Assembly (NCBI GenBank): GCA_013822265.1
Contig: PNKD01000015.1
Location: 1 to 50,239 of the forward strand
Direction: 5' to 3'
Source: Leptothrix sp. (in: b-proteobacteria)
GTDB taxonomy: Bacteria; Pseudomonadota; Gammaproteobacteria; Burkholderiales; Burkholderiaceae_C
DNA length: 50,239 bases
In this document: piece after piece, positions 38,261-46,657 of the stretch
How the letters are laid out: each line of letters starts with the position of its first letter
Position numbering within the stretch: position 1 is the first letter of the stretch
The notes under the pieces: model-generated
Databases searched by the model: none
What the model saw: only the letters and a program-made list of their open reading frames with translations
What the model was told of the DNA's origin: nothing
Translations under genes and position numbers: made by a program

Positions 38261-38300
38261 CCGCCGCCCGCCGCCGCCCGCCGCGGCCCGCCGCGGCCTG
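38261..38300 (+). repeat. Four tandem decamers between modA and modB
   Basis: CCGCCGCCCG, CCGCCGCCCG, CCGCGGCCCG, CCGCGGCCTG lie head to tail in the 97-bp modA-modB gap, preceded by a partial unit. Such a tract can change length by replication slippage and alter spacing before modB. Confidence 0.7.
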
Positions 38301-38334
38301 ACCTTCGAACAGCACTGACCATGGACCGGCACGC

Positions 38335-39000
38335 ATGGACTGGCAAGCGCTGACGCTGTCGCTCGAGCTGGCGGCCTGCACGCTGCTCGTGCTGCTGCCG
38401 CCGGGCCTGGCGCTGGGCCGCTGGCTGGCCTACAGCCGCTTTGCCGGCAAGGCCGCGGTCGAGGCCCTGGTGGTGCTGCCGCTGGTGCTGCCGCCCACGG
38501 TGCTGGGCTACTACCTGCTGGTGTCGCTGGGCGGCGCGTCGCCGGCCGGGCGCTGGCTGGCCGAGACCTTCGGCCTGCAGCTGACCTTCAACTTCCCCGG
38601 CCTGCTGCTGGCCTCGGTGGTGTTCAACATCCCGTTCATCGTGCAGCCGGTGCAGCGCGCGTTCGAGGCCATCCCGCGCGATCTCGGCGAGGCCGCGGCC
38701 GTCAGCGGGCTGGGCTTCTGGTCCACCTTCTGGCGTGTCGAGCTGCCGCTGGCCTGGCCCGGCGTGCTGTCGGCGATGGTGCTGACCTTCGTGCACACGC
38801 TGGGCGAGTTCGGCGTCGTGCTGATGGTGGGCGGCAGCATCCCTGGCCAGACGCGCACCATCGCCATCTCCATCTACGACCGCGTGCAGGCCTTCGACTT
38901 CGCCAGCGCCGACCGCATGGCGCTGCTGCTGCTGCTGTTCTCGCTGGGCGCGGTGGCGGCGTCGTTCTTCGCTTCGGCGCGGCTGGCGGTGCGGCGGTGA
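38335..39000 (+). CDS. modB: Molybdate ABC transporter permease ModB
   Basis: 221 residues with about five or six membrane helices. ALVVLPLVLPPTVLGYYLLV near residues 42-61 is the ModB signature, and the EAA loop DLGEAAAVSGLGFWSTFWRVELP near 114-136 contacts the ModC ATPase (shown in part). HTLGEFGVVLMVGGSIPGQT follows near 153-172. Transports molybdate across the inner membrane. The 97-bp gap from modA is larger than usual in this operon and carries decamer repeats. The stop overlaps the modC GTG (GTGA). Confidence 0.92.
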   Translation: MDWQALTLSLELAACTLLVLLPPGLALGRWLAYSRFAGKAAVEALVVLPLVLPPTVLGYYLLVSLGGASPAGRWLAETFGLQLTFNFPGLLLASVVFNIPFIVQPVQRAFEAIPRDLGEAAAVSGLGFWSTFWRVELPLAWPGVLSAMVLTFVHTLGEFGVVLMVGGSIPGQTRTIAISIYDRVQAFDFASADRMALLLLLFSLGAVAASFFASARLAVRR

Positions 39001-40169
39001 GTGCCGGCGCAGGCGCCGCGATTGGCGCAGGCGGCGCACTCGATGTCGAGGTCGAGCAGGCGCTGCCGATGCCGCTGGCCGGCGCCTTCCGCTGCGAGCC
39101 CGGCGAGCTGCTGGCGCTGGTGGGCCCGTCGGGCGCCGGCAAGACCTCGATGCTGCGCGTGCTGGCGGGCCTGATGCGGCCGGCGCGCGGCCGCGTCACC
39201 GTCGGTGGCCTCACCTGGTGCGACACCGGACGCGGGCTCTTCGTGCCGCCGCGGCACCGCCATGTCGGTCTGGTGTTCCAGCACTACGCGCTGATGCCGC
39301 ACCTCGACGCGCTGGCCAACGTGGCCCTGTCCATGCTGCACCTTCGGCCGCCCGAGCGCATGGCGCGTGCCCGCCACTGGCTGGACCACGTGCAGCTCAC
39401 GCCCGCGCAGCAGTCGCGGCGCCCGGCAGGCTTGTCGGGCGGGCAGCAGCAGCGCGTGGCGATGGCGCGCGCGCTGGCGCGCGAACCGCGGCTGCTGCTG
39501 CTGGACGAGCCCTTCTCGGCCGTCGACCAGATGAGCCGCCAGGGCCTGTACCGGCTGCTGGCCGACCTGCGGCGCGACCTCGGCATCCCCATCGTGCTGG
39601 TGACGCACGAGCTCAACGAGGCCCGCCTGCTGGCCGACCGGCTGGTCGTGATGGACGCCGGACAGGTGCTGCAGCAGGGCGCGCCCAGCGCCATCCACCA
39701 CGCCCCGCGCAACGCGCGCGTGGCCGACCTGGTGGGCCTGCAGAACCGTTTCCGCGGCATCTGGGAAGGGCCGGCCGAGGCGCCGGGCCAGGGCTGGCTG
39801 CGCTGGGTGGGTGAGGGCGCCGCGCCGCCCGACGCGCCGGCGGCGCCACGGCTGCAGGTGCGCGACAAGCGCCGGCTGCCCGAGGGGCAGGCGGTGAGCT
39901 GGGTGATCCCCGGTGACGCCATCCGCGTGCAGGCACTGGCGGCGCCGGGGGCGGCCGCGCCCGGCAGCTACGTGGCCACCGTCACCGAGGCCCGCTTCCT
40001 GGGCGAGATCACGCTGGCCACGCTGGCGCTCGACGCCATGCCCGGCGCACCGCTGCAGCTGACGCTGGCCGGCCCCGGGCGGCGCAGCCTGCTGACGGGG
40101 GCACGCGTCGCGGTGCAGCTCGACCTCGAACTCGTGCACGTGATGCCGGTGCGCAGCGGTGGCGTCTAG
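38997..40169 (+). CDS. modC: Molybdate ABC transporter ATP-binding protein ModC
   Basis: 390 residues from a GTG at 38997 overlapping modB's stop. Walker A GPSGAGKT at 43-50, Q-loop VFQHYALMPHLDALANV, signature LSGGQQQRVAMARAL, Walker B LLLLDEPFSAVD, and a switch His in VTHELNEA. The last 130 residues contain a TOBE/MOP-like oxyanion-binding domain (IRVQALAAPG...VATVTEARFLGEI), typical of ModC. The initial residues are Ala/Gly-rich; the conserved start is near LDVEVEQALP. Completes the molybdate importer feeding molybdopterin enzymes. Confidence 0.92.
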   Translation: MSAGAGAAIGAGGALDVEVEQALPMPLAGAFRCEPGELLALVGPSGAGKTSMLRVLAGLMRPARGRVTVGGLTWCDTGRGLFVPPRHRHVGLVFQHYALMPHLDALANVALSMLHLRPPERMARARHWLDHVQLTPAQQSRRPAGLSGGQQQRVAMARALAREPRLLLLDEPFSAVDQMSRQGLYRLLADLRRDLGIPIVLVTHELNEARLLADRLVVMDAGQVLQQGAPSAIHHAPRNARVADLVGLQNRFRGIWEGPAEAPGQGWLRWVGEGAAPPDAPAAPRLQVRDKRRLPEGQAVSWVIPGDAIRVQALAAPGAAAPGSYVATVTEARFLGEITLATLALDAMPGAPLQLTLAGPGRRSLLTGARVAVQLDLELVHVMPVRSGGV

Positions 40170-40337
40170 AGCGCTGGCCCGCGTGCCCGCCGGGCCCGCG
40201 GGCCCTGGTGCGCGCCGCGCGGGCGAGGCGCCGCGCCGGCCGAAGGCGATCTTCCTTGACTTCGCGCGGCGCCGCGTCCGCCGCGCTCTGCAAGAATTTG
40301 CCATCAACGCCACCTTGCCTGCGCCGCCGGCCCCTCC

Positions 40338-41696
40338 GTGAACGGTTCACTGCTCGACGACTTCGAACTCCCCCTGACCGCCGCCCTGCGGGATGGGTTG
40401 CGCCTCACCAGCATCGCCGCGCCGGTGCTGGCGCTGGATGCCGTGCACCGGCTGTGGCAGTCGCGGGCGGTCGTGCTGTGGCATCCGCCCGCGGGTCTGC
40501 GGGCCGTGGGGGCCGGCGTGGCCGCGACCGTGCGCGTCGACGGGGCGGCCCGATTTGCACGGGCGCGTGGACTTTCGCGCCGCGCGTGGCCGTCGGACAC
40601 CTCGGGCCACGAGGCGCACGCGCCGCCGCCCCGCCTGTGGGGCGGCTTCGCCTTCGCCCCGGGCGCGGCGGCCCTGGCGCCGTGGACGGCCTTCGGCGAC
40701 GGCAGTTTCGTGCTGCCGCGCCTGACCTACTGGCTGGACGGCCCGCGTGCCTGGCTGCAGGCGGTGGGGCCCGCCGCCGACGACACGCTGGCACGCGAGC
40801 TGGCGGCCGCCCTCGCGCAACTGGTGCAACTCGCCGCCACGGCAGCCGACGCCGAAGACGCGGCCGATGAACCCTATCGCGCACCGCCCGGCACGCAGGC
40901 CCCGCTGGACGCCGCGGCCTGGCACCGGCAGGTCGAGGACATCCTGCGCGCCATCGGCGACGCGCGTGTGCGCAAGGTGGTGGCCGCGTCCTGTGCCGAG
41001 CTCAGCTTCGGACAGGCGCTGTCGGTGGCCGGCGTGCTGGACAACCTGCACAGCGAGACCGGCCCGGTGTGGCGCTTCGCGATGTCGCGGCAGGGCAGCA
41101 CCTTCCTCGGCGCGAGCCCGGAGATGCTGGTGCGGCGCCGCGGCGACGTCGTGCAGTCCGAAGCCCTGGCCGGCACGCTGGCCAAGGCGCTTGGCAGCGG
41201 CACCGATCTGCTGGCCAGCGCCAAGGACTTGCGCGAACACGCCTTCGTGCGCGACGGCATCGTGCAGGCGCTGGCGCCGCTGTGCGGCGCGCTCGACGCC
41301 CCGCGAGCGCCCATGCTGCGCGAGCTCAGCCGCCTGTACCACCTGGCCACGCCCATCGAAGGCCGGCTGGCGCGACCGCTGCATGTGCTCGAGCTGTGCG
41401 AGCTGCTGCATCCGACGCCGGCCACCTGCGGCACGCCGCGGGCCGATGCGCTGCGGATGATCGTCGGTGCCGAGGCGCGGCCGCGCGGCTGGTACGCCGG
41501 GCCGGTGGGCTGGTTCGACGCCGCCGGCGACGGCGAGTTCATCGTCGCCCTGCGCTGCGGCCTGCTGGCCGGGCGGCACGCCTACGTGCATGCCGGCGCC
41601 GGCATCGTCGAAGGCTCGCAGGCCGACAAGGAACTGGCCGAGACGCAGCTCAAGCAGGGCGTGCTGCTGCGCGCGCTGGGCCTGGTGCACGGGTGA
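40338..41696 (+). CDS. menF: Isochorismate synthase MenF
   Basis: 452 residues from a GTG at 40338. Chorismate-binding (ADC synthase/MenF) fold: KVVAASCAELSF near residue 213, FLGASPEMLVRRRGDVVQSE near 254, GTLAKA near 277, LRELSRLYHL, HPTPATCGTPRADALRMI near 355-372, RGWYAGPVGWFDAAGDGEF near 384-402. It converts chorismate to isochorismate, the first menaquinone step. EntC/DhbC-type synthases for catechol siderophores share this fold, but directly following menD, menH and menC fix the role. Its stop overlaps the menD GTG (GTGA). The 168-bp modC-menF gap includes a perfect 14-bp palindrome (40192-40205). Confidence 0.9.
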   Translation: MNGSLLDDFELPLTAALRDGLRLTSIAAPVLALDAVHRLWQSRAVVLWHPPAGLRAVGAGVAATVRVDGAARFARARGLSRRAWPSDTSGHEAHAPPPRLWGGFAFAPGAAALAPWTAFGDGSFVLPRLTYWLDGPRAWLQAVGPAADDTLARELAAALAQLVQLAATAADAEDAADEPYRAPPGTQAPLDAAAWHRQVEDILRAIGDARVRKVVAASCAELSFGQALSVAGVLDNLHSETGPVWRFAMSRQGSTFLGASPEMLVRRRGDVVQSEALAGTLAKALGSGTDLLASAKDLREHAFVRDGIVQALAPLCGALDAPRAPMLRELSRLYHLATPIEGRLARPLHVLELCELLHPTPATCGTPRADALRMIVGAEARPRGWYAGPVGWFDAAGDGEFIVALRCGLLAGRHAYVHAGAGIVEGSQADKELAETQLKQGVLLRALGLVHG

Positions 41697-43489
41697 CCCC
41701 GCCGGTGCCCGAGAACCTGCTCGCGCTGTGGTCGCGGCTGCTCTTCGACAGCCTGGCCGCGGCCGGCGTGCGCGACGTGGTCGTCAGCCCCGGCTCGCGC
41801 TCGACGCCCTTCGTGCTGGCCGCCGCCGCCGAGCCGCGGCTGCGCCTGCACAGTGCGATCGACGAGCGTGCGGCTGCCTTCTTCGCGCTCGGCCAGGCGC
41901 GCGTCACGGGTATGCCCAGCCTGCTGCTGTGCACCTCGGGCAGCGCCGGCGCGCACTACCTGCCGGCGGTGATCGAGGCCGACCAGGCCGGCGTGCCGCT
42001 GCTCATCCTGACCGCCGACCGACCGACCGAGTTGCTGCACGTGGCGGCCAACCAGACCATAGACCAGCGCTGGCTGTTCGAAGGTTATGCGCGCCGCGTC
42101 GTCGATGTCGGCGCGCCCGACGCCTCGCCCGCCGCACTGCGGGGCCTGCGCCGGCTGGCGGCGCAGGCGGTGGCGCTGGCGCAGGCGCCGCAGCCCGGCG
42201 CCGTGCACCTGAACCTGCGCGCGCGCAAGCCGCTCGAGCCGGTGGCGGCGCTCAGCGCGGCCGCGCTGGCACTGGACGCGGCGGTGCGCGCGCTGATGGC
42301 GGCGCCGGCGGCGCAGGTCGTCGTGGGCCGCCCGGCCGCCGACGATGCGGCGATGGCCACGCTGGCACAGCGCTGCCTGCGCGCGCGCCGCGGCGTCATC
42401 GTCGCCGGCCCGGCGCCGGCGTCGCAGGCGCGGGCCCGCACGGCGGTGGCGCGGCTGCAGCGTGCCACCGGCTTTGCCCTGCTGGCCGAAGGCGCGAGCC
42501 AGCTGCGTTTCGCCGGCGCGCAGGGCGTCGATGGCGCGGCGCTGATCGACGGTTTCGACTGGCTCTACCGCCTGCCCGCCGGCGACCGGGAATGGCTGCC
42601 CGACCTCGTCATCCAGCTCGGCGCGCCGCCGACCTCGGGTGCCTGGGAGCGCCTGCTCGACCGCCACGGCGAGCTCGAGCGCATCGTCGTCGCGCCGACC
42701 GGCTGGCCCGACCCGCACAACAGCGCCGCGGTGCTCGTGCAGGCCGACATCGAGCACACCTGCGACCGGCTGGCCGCGATGCTCGCGCGGGGCCGCGCGC
42801 AGGCGAGCGAGGCGCCGGCCTTCACCGCGCTGCTGGCGGCGGCGAACGCGCGCGCCCGGCGCGTGGTGGACGCGCAGCTGCAGGCGCAGGGCGACACGCT
42901 GAGCGAGGGCGCCGCGGCGCGCTGCGTTGCCGCCGGGCTGGCGCCGGGCAGCTGGCTGGTGGTCGGCAACAGCCTGCCGATACGGCTGCTCGATGCCTAT
43001 GCCGGGCCGTGCAAGACCGACCTGCATGTGCTCTCGCAGCGCGGTGCCAGCGGCATCGACGGCCTCGTCTCGGGCGCCGCCGGCGCCGCCACGGTGGCCG
43101 CGTCGCCGGTCGTGCTGCTGGTCGGCGACGTGAGCGCGCTGCACGACGTCGGTGGGCTGGCGCTGGCCGCGGCGGCGCGTGTGCCGCTGGTGATCGTCGT
43201 CGTCAACAACGACGGCGGCCGCATCTTCGAGCAACTGCCGGTGGCCCGGGTTGCCGATGGCGACACGATGCGCCGCTTCACGACGCCGCACGGCCTGGAC
43301 TTCGCGGCCGCTGCGCGCCTGTACCGCCACCCCTTCGAGCGCGTGGCGACGCGCCCGGCGCTGCAGCAGGCCCTGGCCGCGGCGCTGGGCCGCAACGGCT
43401 GCACGCTGATCGAGGCCCAGGTGCCCGCGCATGGCGCTGCCGAGGACCAGGCGCGCATCGTCGCGGCGCTGGCTGCGCCCGACGCGTGA
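41693..43489 (+). CDS. menD: SEPHCHC synthase MenD
   Basis: 598 residues from the GTG at 41693, overlapping menF. ThDP-dependent enzyme joining isochorismate with 2-oxoglutarate. VRDVVVSPGSRSTPFVLAAA near 20-39 is the MenD signature, RAAAFFALGQAR with the conserved catalytic-type acid just before it (DERAAAFF), LLCTSGSAGAHYLPAVIEA, LTADRPTELLHVAANQTIDQ near 104-123, and the ThDP-Mg motif region LLVGDVSALHDVGGL...VIVVVNNDGGRIFEQLP near 478-520. Length is slightly above the E. coli enzyme. Confidence 0.93.
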   Translation: MTPPVPENLLALWSRLLFDSLAAAGVRDVVVSPGSRSTPFVLAAAAEPRLRLHSAIDERAAAFFALGQARVTGMPSLLLCTSGSAGAHYLPAVIEADQAGVPLLILTADRPTELLHVAANQTIDQRWLFEGYARRVVDVGAPDASPAALRGLRRLAAQAVALAQAPQPGAVHLNLRARKPLEPVAALSAAALALDAAVRALMAAPAAQVVVGRPAADDAAMATLAQRCLRARRGVIVAGPAPASQARARTAVARLQRATGFALLAEGASQLRFAGAQGVDGAALIDGFDWLYRLPAGDREWLPDLVIQLGAPPTSGAWERLLDRHGELERIVVAPTGWPDPHNSAAVLVQADIEHTCDRLAAMLARGRAQASEAPAFTALLAAANARARRVVDAQLQAQGDTLSEGAAARCVAAGLAPGSWLVVGNSLPIRLLDAYAGPCKTDLHVLSQRGASGIDGLVSGAAGAATVAASPVVLLVGDVSALHDVGGLALAAAARVPLVIVVVNNDGGRIFEQLPVARVADGDTMRRFTTPHGLDFAAAARLYRHPFERVATRPALQQALAAALGRNGCTLIEAQVPAHGAAEDQARIVAALAAPDA

Positions 43490-43496
43490 GGCCGCC

Positions 43497-44231
43497 GTGA
43501 GCCGCCGCTGGGTGCTGCTGCACGGCTACACCGGCAGCCCGGTGGGCTGGGACCTCGTCCACGCCGCGCTCGCCCCGCAGGGCGAGGTGTTGCGGCCGGC
43601 GCTGGTCGGGCACGCGCCCGGCACCGGCGCTGCCACGGACTTCGTCGCCGAGGTCGACCGCCTGGCCGCGCTGGCCCGCAACGCCGGGTTCGCAGGCTCG
43701 CACCTGTGCGGCTATTCGCTGGGCGGGCGGCTGGCGCTGGGCCTGCTGGCACGCCACCCGGGGCTGTTCGCGCGCGCGACGCTGATCGGTGCCCACCCCG
43801 GCTTGCCCGAGAGCAGCGCCGAACGCGCTGCGCGGGCGGCCAGCGACGAAGCCTGGGCGCAGCTCGCCGAACGTGATGCGCCCGGCTTCTTCGCGCGCTG
43901 GGCCGCGCAGCCGTTGTTCGCCACCCAGCAGGCCCTGGCGCCGGCGCAGCGCGCCGCGCAGGACCGCCAGCGCGAGGCGCACGACGCCGCGGCCCTGGGC
44001 GGCACGCTGCGCGCGCTGTCGCTGGCCCGCATGCCCGACTGGCAGCCCGCGCTGGGCGCGCTCACGCAGCCTGTGCGGTTGATGGCCGGCGGGCTCGACA
44101 CCAAGTTTTCGGCGCTGGCGCAGCGCATGGCCGCGCAGATCCCGCACGCCACGCTGGACATCGTGGCGGGAGCCGGGCACAACGTCGTGCTCGAGCGCCC
44201 GGGCCGCGTCGTCGACGCGCTCATCGGCTGA
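43497..44231 (+). CDS. menH: SHCHC synthase MenH (alpha/beta hydrolase)
   Basis: 244 residues from a GTG at 43497. Alpha/beta-hydrolase fold with oxyanion-loop LLHGYTGSPVGWD (7-19) and nucleophile elbow LCGYSLGGRLAL with Ser74. The acid lies in GGLDTKFSALA and the base in AGAGHNVVLERP. MenH eliminates pyruvate from SEPHCHC to give SHCHC. Similar hydrolases have many roles, but the position between menD and menC supports MenH. Confidence 0.88.
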   Translation: MSRRWVLLHGYTGSPVGWDLVHAALAPQGEVLRPALVGHAPGTGAATDFVAEVDRLAALARNAGFAGSHLCGYSLGGRLALGLLARHPGLFARATLIGAHPGLPESSAERAARAASDEAWAQLAERDAPGFFARWAAQPLFATQQALAPAQRAAQDRQREAHDAAALGGTLRALSLARMPDWQPALGALTQPVRLMAGGLDTKFSALAQRMAAQIPHATLDIVAGAGHNVVLERPGRVVDALIG

Positions 44232-44254
44232 GCAAGCGCCTGAGCTTCCATCCC

Positions 44255-45310
44255 ATGCGCCCCGAGCTGCTGCAGATCGTGCGCCACGGGGGGGCCGTGC
44301 CGGGCCTCGTCGGCGCTGCCGCGGGGCAGACGCGGCGCGATGCGCTGCTGGTGCGCCTGGGCGACGCTGGCGGCTGCACCGGCCAGGGCGAAGCGTCACC
44401 GCTGCCGGGCTACTCGCCCGACACGCTCGCCGAATGCGCCGCGCAGTTGCAGGCGGTGAACCTGGGTTTGCTGCCGTCGCTCGACGACAACGGGCCGATC
44501 GGCGCCGGGCTGGCGCCGGCCCTGGACGACCTGGGGCTGACGGCGCCGGCCGCGCGCTTCGCGTTCGAGACCGCGCTGCTCGATTGGCTGGGCCAGCGGC
44601 GCGGCCAGAGCGTGGCCGTGCTGCTGGGCGGCGCGGCAGCGGCCTCGCGCCGCGTGCCGCTGTCGGCGCTGGTGGCCGACCTGGCCGCGGCGCACGCCGC
44701 CCATGCGCGCGGCATCCGCGCCTTCAAGCTCAAGGTTTCGCCGGCCACGCTGGCTGCCGATCTGCGCCTGGCGCAATCGCTGCGCGAGGCCTTTGGCACG
44801 GCCGTGGCGCTGCGCCTGGACGGCAACGGTCGTTTCGCGCCAACCGCCGCGCACGAGCTGCTGCGTCGCCTGGCGCCGCTGGCGCCCGAGTTCGTTGAAG
44901 AGCCGCTGGCCTGGCCGGCCTTGGCAGCGCTCTCGGATTCGCCCGTGCCGCTGGCCGCCGACGAGTCGCTGGCCGTCGCGGGTGCCTGGCCGGCGCTGGC
45001 CGGCGTGTGCCGCGTGCTGGTGCTCAAGCCGACGCTGCTGGGCGGGCTCGGCGCCTGCCTGGCACTGGCCCGCGACGCGGCCGCGCGCGGCCTGGCCACG
45101 CTGGTCACGCACACCTTCGACGGGCCGGTGGCGCTGGCCGCTGCGGGCGAACTGGCGGCGGTGCTGCCCGGCGACGTGCGTGCCTGCGGCCTGGACCGCC
45201 ACAGCGGGCTGCAGGCCTGGCCCGCGCTCGGAGTGCCGCAACTGCACGATGACGCGGTGGCGTCCGCGAACCGTCCGGGCCTGGGTCTGGCGCCGGTGCC
45301 GGGGCGCTGA
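44255..45310 (+). CDS. menC: o-Succinylbenzoate synthase MenC
   Basis: 351-residue enolase-superfamily enzyme that dehydrates SHCHC to o-succinylbenzoate. N-terminal capping domain with GQGEASPLPGYSPDTL near 47-62; KLKV lysine motif near residue 155; metal ligands in LRLDGNGRF (about 186-194), FVEEPLAWP (about 214-222) and LAADESLAV (about 233-241); and VLKPTLLGG with the second catalytic Lys near 255-263. The enzyme looks intact. It is the last gene of the men block here; menB, menE and menA are not in the window. Confidence 0.9.
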   Translation: MRPELLQIVRHGGAVPGLVGAAAGQTRRDALLVRLGDAGGCTGQGEASPLPGYSPDTLAECAAQLQAVNLGLLPSLDDNGPIGAGLAPALDDLGLTAPAARFAFETALLDWLGQRRGQSVAVLLGGAAAASRRVPLSALVADLAAAHAAHARGIRAFKLKVSPATLAADLRLAQSLREAFGTAVALRLDGNGRFAPTAAHELLRRLAPLAPEFVEEPLAWPALAALSDSPVPLAADESLAVAGAWPALAGVCRVLVLKPTLLGGLGACLALARDAAARGLATLVTHTFDGPVALAAAGELAAVLPGDVRACGLDRHSGLQAWPALGVPQLHDDAVASANRPGLGLAPVPGR

Positions 45311-45625
45311 GTTGCGGCGTGCGGGCGCCGGCGAGCCGCCCTGGCGCCGGCCGCAGGCGCGTGCCAGCGCGCCGGGGCTGGCGTAGCCCACCTCCTGCGC
45401 CACCTGCTCGACCTGCGGCCCCTGGCGCGGCAGCGTGCGCGCCAGGCCCAGCCGCCAGCCCGGCCATCACGCCGCCATCGACCAGGCGCTGCGCCATGGC
45501 GTGGCGCAGCAGCTGGATGACCGGCTCCCGGCCAGGCCGTCGAACACCGCCTCGCCGTGCAGCGGGCCCTGGTGCAGCACGCGGGCACGCGGCTCGGTTC
45601 GCCGCAGCAGGGCCCGGCGGCAGTC
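45311..45625 (-). pseudogene. Decayed AraC-family regulator, C-terminal remnant
   Basis: Pieces of an AraC/XylS-type regulator lie in three frames: HGEAVFDGLAG near 45540-45570, PVIQLLRHAMAQRLVDGGVM near 45470-45525, and the second helix-turn-helix QVAQEVGYASPGALARACGR near 45350-45410, ending in the GxSP-like GGSPA. Frameshifts separate them and the N-terminal cupin is missing. The arrangement (AraC_N-type regulator divergent from a peroxiredoxin-like gene) suggests it once controlled the neighbour. Confidence 0.6.
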
Positions 45626-45649
45626 AGACAAGAGACGAACGGAATTGCA

Positions 45650-45680
45650 GACGAGACGACGACGCGCTGTTCGTCTCGTC
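45650..45680. repeat. 10-bp inverted repeat between the two divergent remnants
   Basis: GACGAGACGA (45650-45659) and TCGTCTCGTC (45671-45680) are perfect reverse complements around an 11-bp centre. They lie in the region between the AraC-type remnant and the peroxiredoxin-like remnant, where a regulator site would sit. A related AGAGACGAA occurs just upstream. Confidence 0.6.
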
Positions 45681-45729
45681 GCTGGCGGCGACCGTGCGCG
45701 TTCCCGTCCATCCCCATGCCGGAGCCCCC

Positions 45730-45990
45730 ATGCCGATCCCCCGCCAGCCCGTGCCCCGGCTGCAAGTGCCCACGCTGGCCCACGGCGACTTCTCGCTGCA
45801 GGACGACGCCGCGACCCACTTCACCGTCGTCGTCTATCGCGGCCTGCACTGCCCCCTCTGCCTGAAGTAGCTGCTCGAACTGGCGCGGCTGCAGCCCGAG
45901 TTCGAGCCGCGCGGCGTCAAGCTCGTGGCCATCGGCAGCGACGTCCGGGAGCGCGCGCTGGCCATGGCCTTCTCGCCCGCGCCGTACGGG
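45730..45990 (+). pseudogene. Peroxiredoxin-like (AhpC/TSA) gene with nonsense mutation and lost 3' part
   Basis: From the ATG at 45730: MPIPRQPVPRLQVPTLAHGD, then FTVVVYRGLHCPLCLK, a TAG at 45868-45870, and in the same frame LLELARLQPEFEPRGVKLVA then IGSDVRERALAMAF. This matches thioredoxin-fold peroxiredoxin-like proteins, with the CPLC pair at the expected place. The TAG stands where relatives usually have Tyr (KYLLEL), one base from TAC. After about 45985 the similarity ends and the DNA runs into the remnant of a convergent gene, so the 3' two-thirds has been deleted. Confidence 0.75.
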
Positions 45991-46009
45991 CCGGTGAGGC
46001 GTCGCGTCT

Positions 46010-46319
46010 GTACGGTGCGCCACCGCATTGCGCCCTCGGCACGTTCCCAGCTGGGCTTCAGGCAGGTGCCGCTCCTGTACATCGACCCGGCCAGCAGGTA
46101 GATGCCGGGGTCGCGTTGCTTCAGGCTGTCGTTCAGGCGCGCGGCGGCACGCGCGCAGTCGGCATGCTCCAGCGCGTTGACGACGTCGGCCAGGGCTTCG
46201 GGCTGCGGCTGGCGTCTCCTGCGGCCGCAGCCCGGCGGCGCTGGCCGGCAGCAGCGCCCAGGCCAGTGCGAAGGCCCATGCCGGGCGCAGCAGCGGCGCA
46301 AGACGCCGGGGCGCTTCAT
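46010..46319 (-). pseudogene. Exported Sel1/TPR-like protein remnant
   Basis: A signal-peptide-like stretch RRLAPLLRPAWAFALAWALL ending PASAAG is readable near 46240-46315. The mature part ALADVVNALEHADCARAAAR then RDPGIYLLAGSMYRSGTCLK and PSWERA lies in another frame, the frame of an ATG at 46319. The LLAGxMYxxGxCxxPSWERA block resembles the first Sel1-type repeat of small exported proteins in Burkholderiales. One frameshift after the signal and loss of the 3' end at the junction with the peroxiredoxin remnant make it non-functional. Confidence 0.55.
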
Positions 46320-46657
46320 TGCGGCGCCCACCAGAGCAGGGCTTCGGCTCGCGCGGGCTGCAGGATTCGCGGCGTGCTGCCATGGCTTCGGGCTCCTTCA
46401 CGCCGGCACCGAGCATGAGTCATCGACTCCAGGGTTCGGCGCGCCGTCGCCGAGCCTGGGTAGCGCCAGCCACGCCTCATGCCGGTCGGCGCGGGCCTGC
46501 GGCGCCTTGCGATGCCTCAGCTTGGGGGTGAGTGACCGGTCGGCATCGGGCAGACCCGGATTCGAAGATCGCGGCGTGGCGCCACACTCTTGCGACCCAA
46601 GACCAGGGCGGGCTCTGCGTCCCCGCAGTGCAAAGCGCCATCCGAGGAGACATCCCC
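46320..46657. other. Non-coding stretch before the acylase gene
   Basis: No supportable gene is seen. The last 15 bases before the acylase ATG include a good ribosome site, GAGGAGA (46644-46650). The promoter for the acylase gene should lie here, but no convincing -35/-10 pair stands out. Confidence 0.4.

Noticed and set aside
40192..40205. Perfect 14-bp palindrome GGGCCCGCGGGCCC between modC and menF
   Set aside because: Palindromes of pure G/C are expected by chance here and no T-run or promoter is attached; not enough for a site call.
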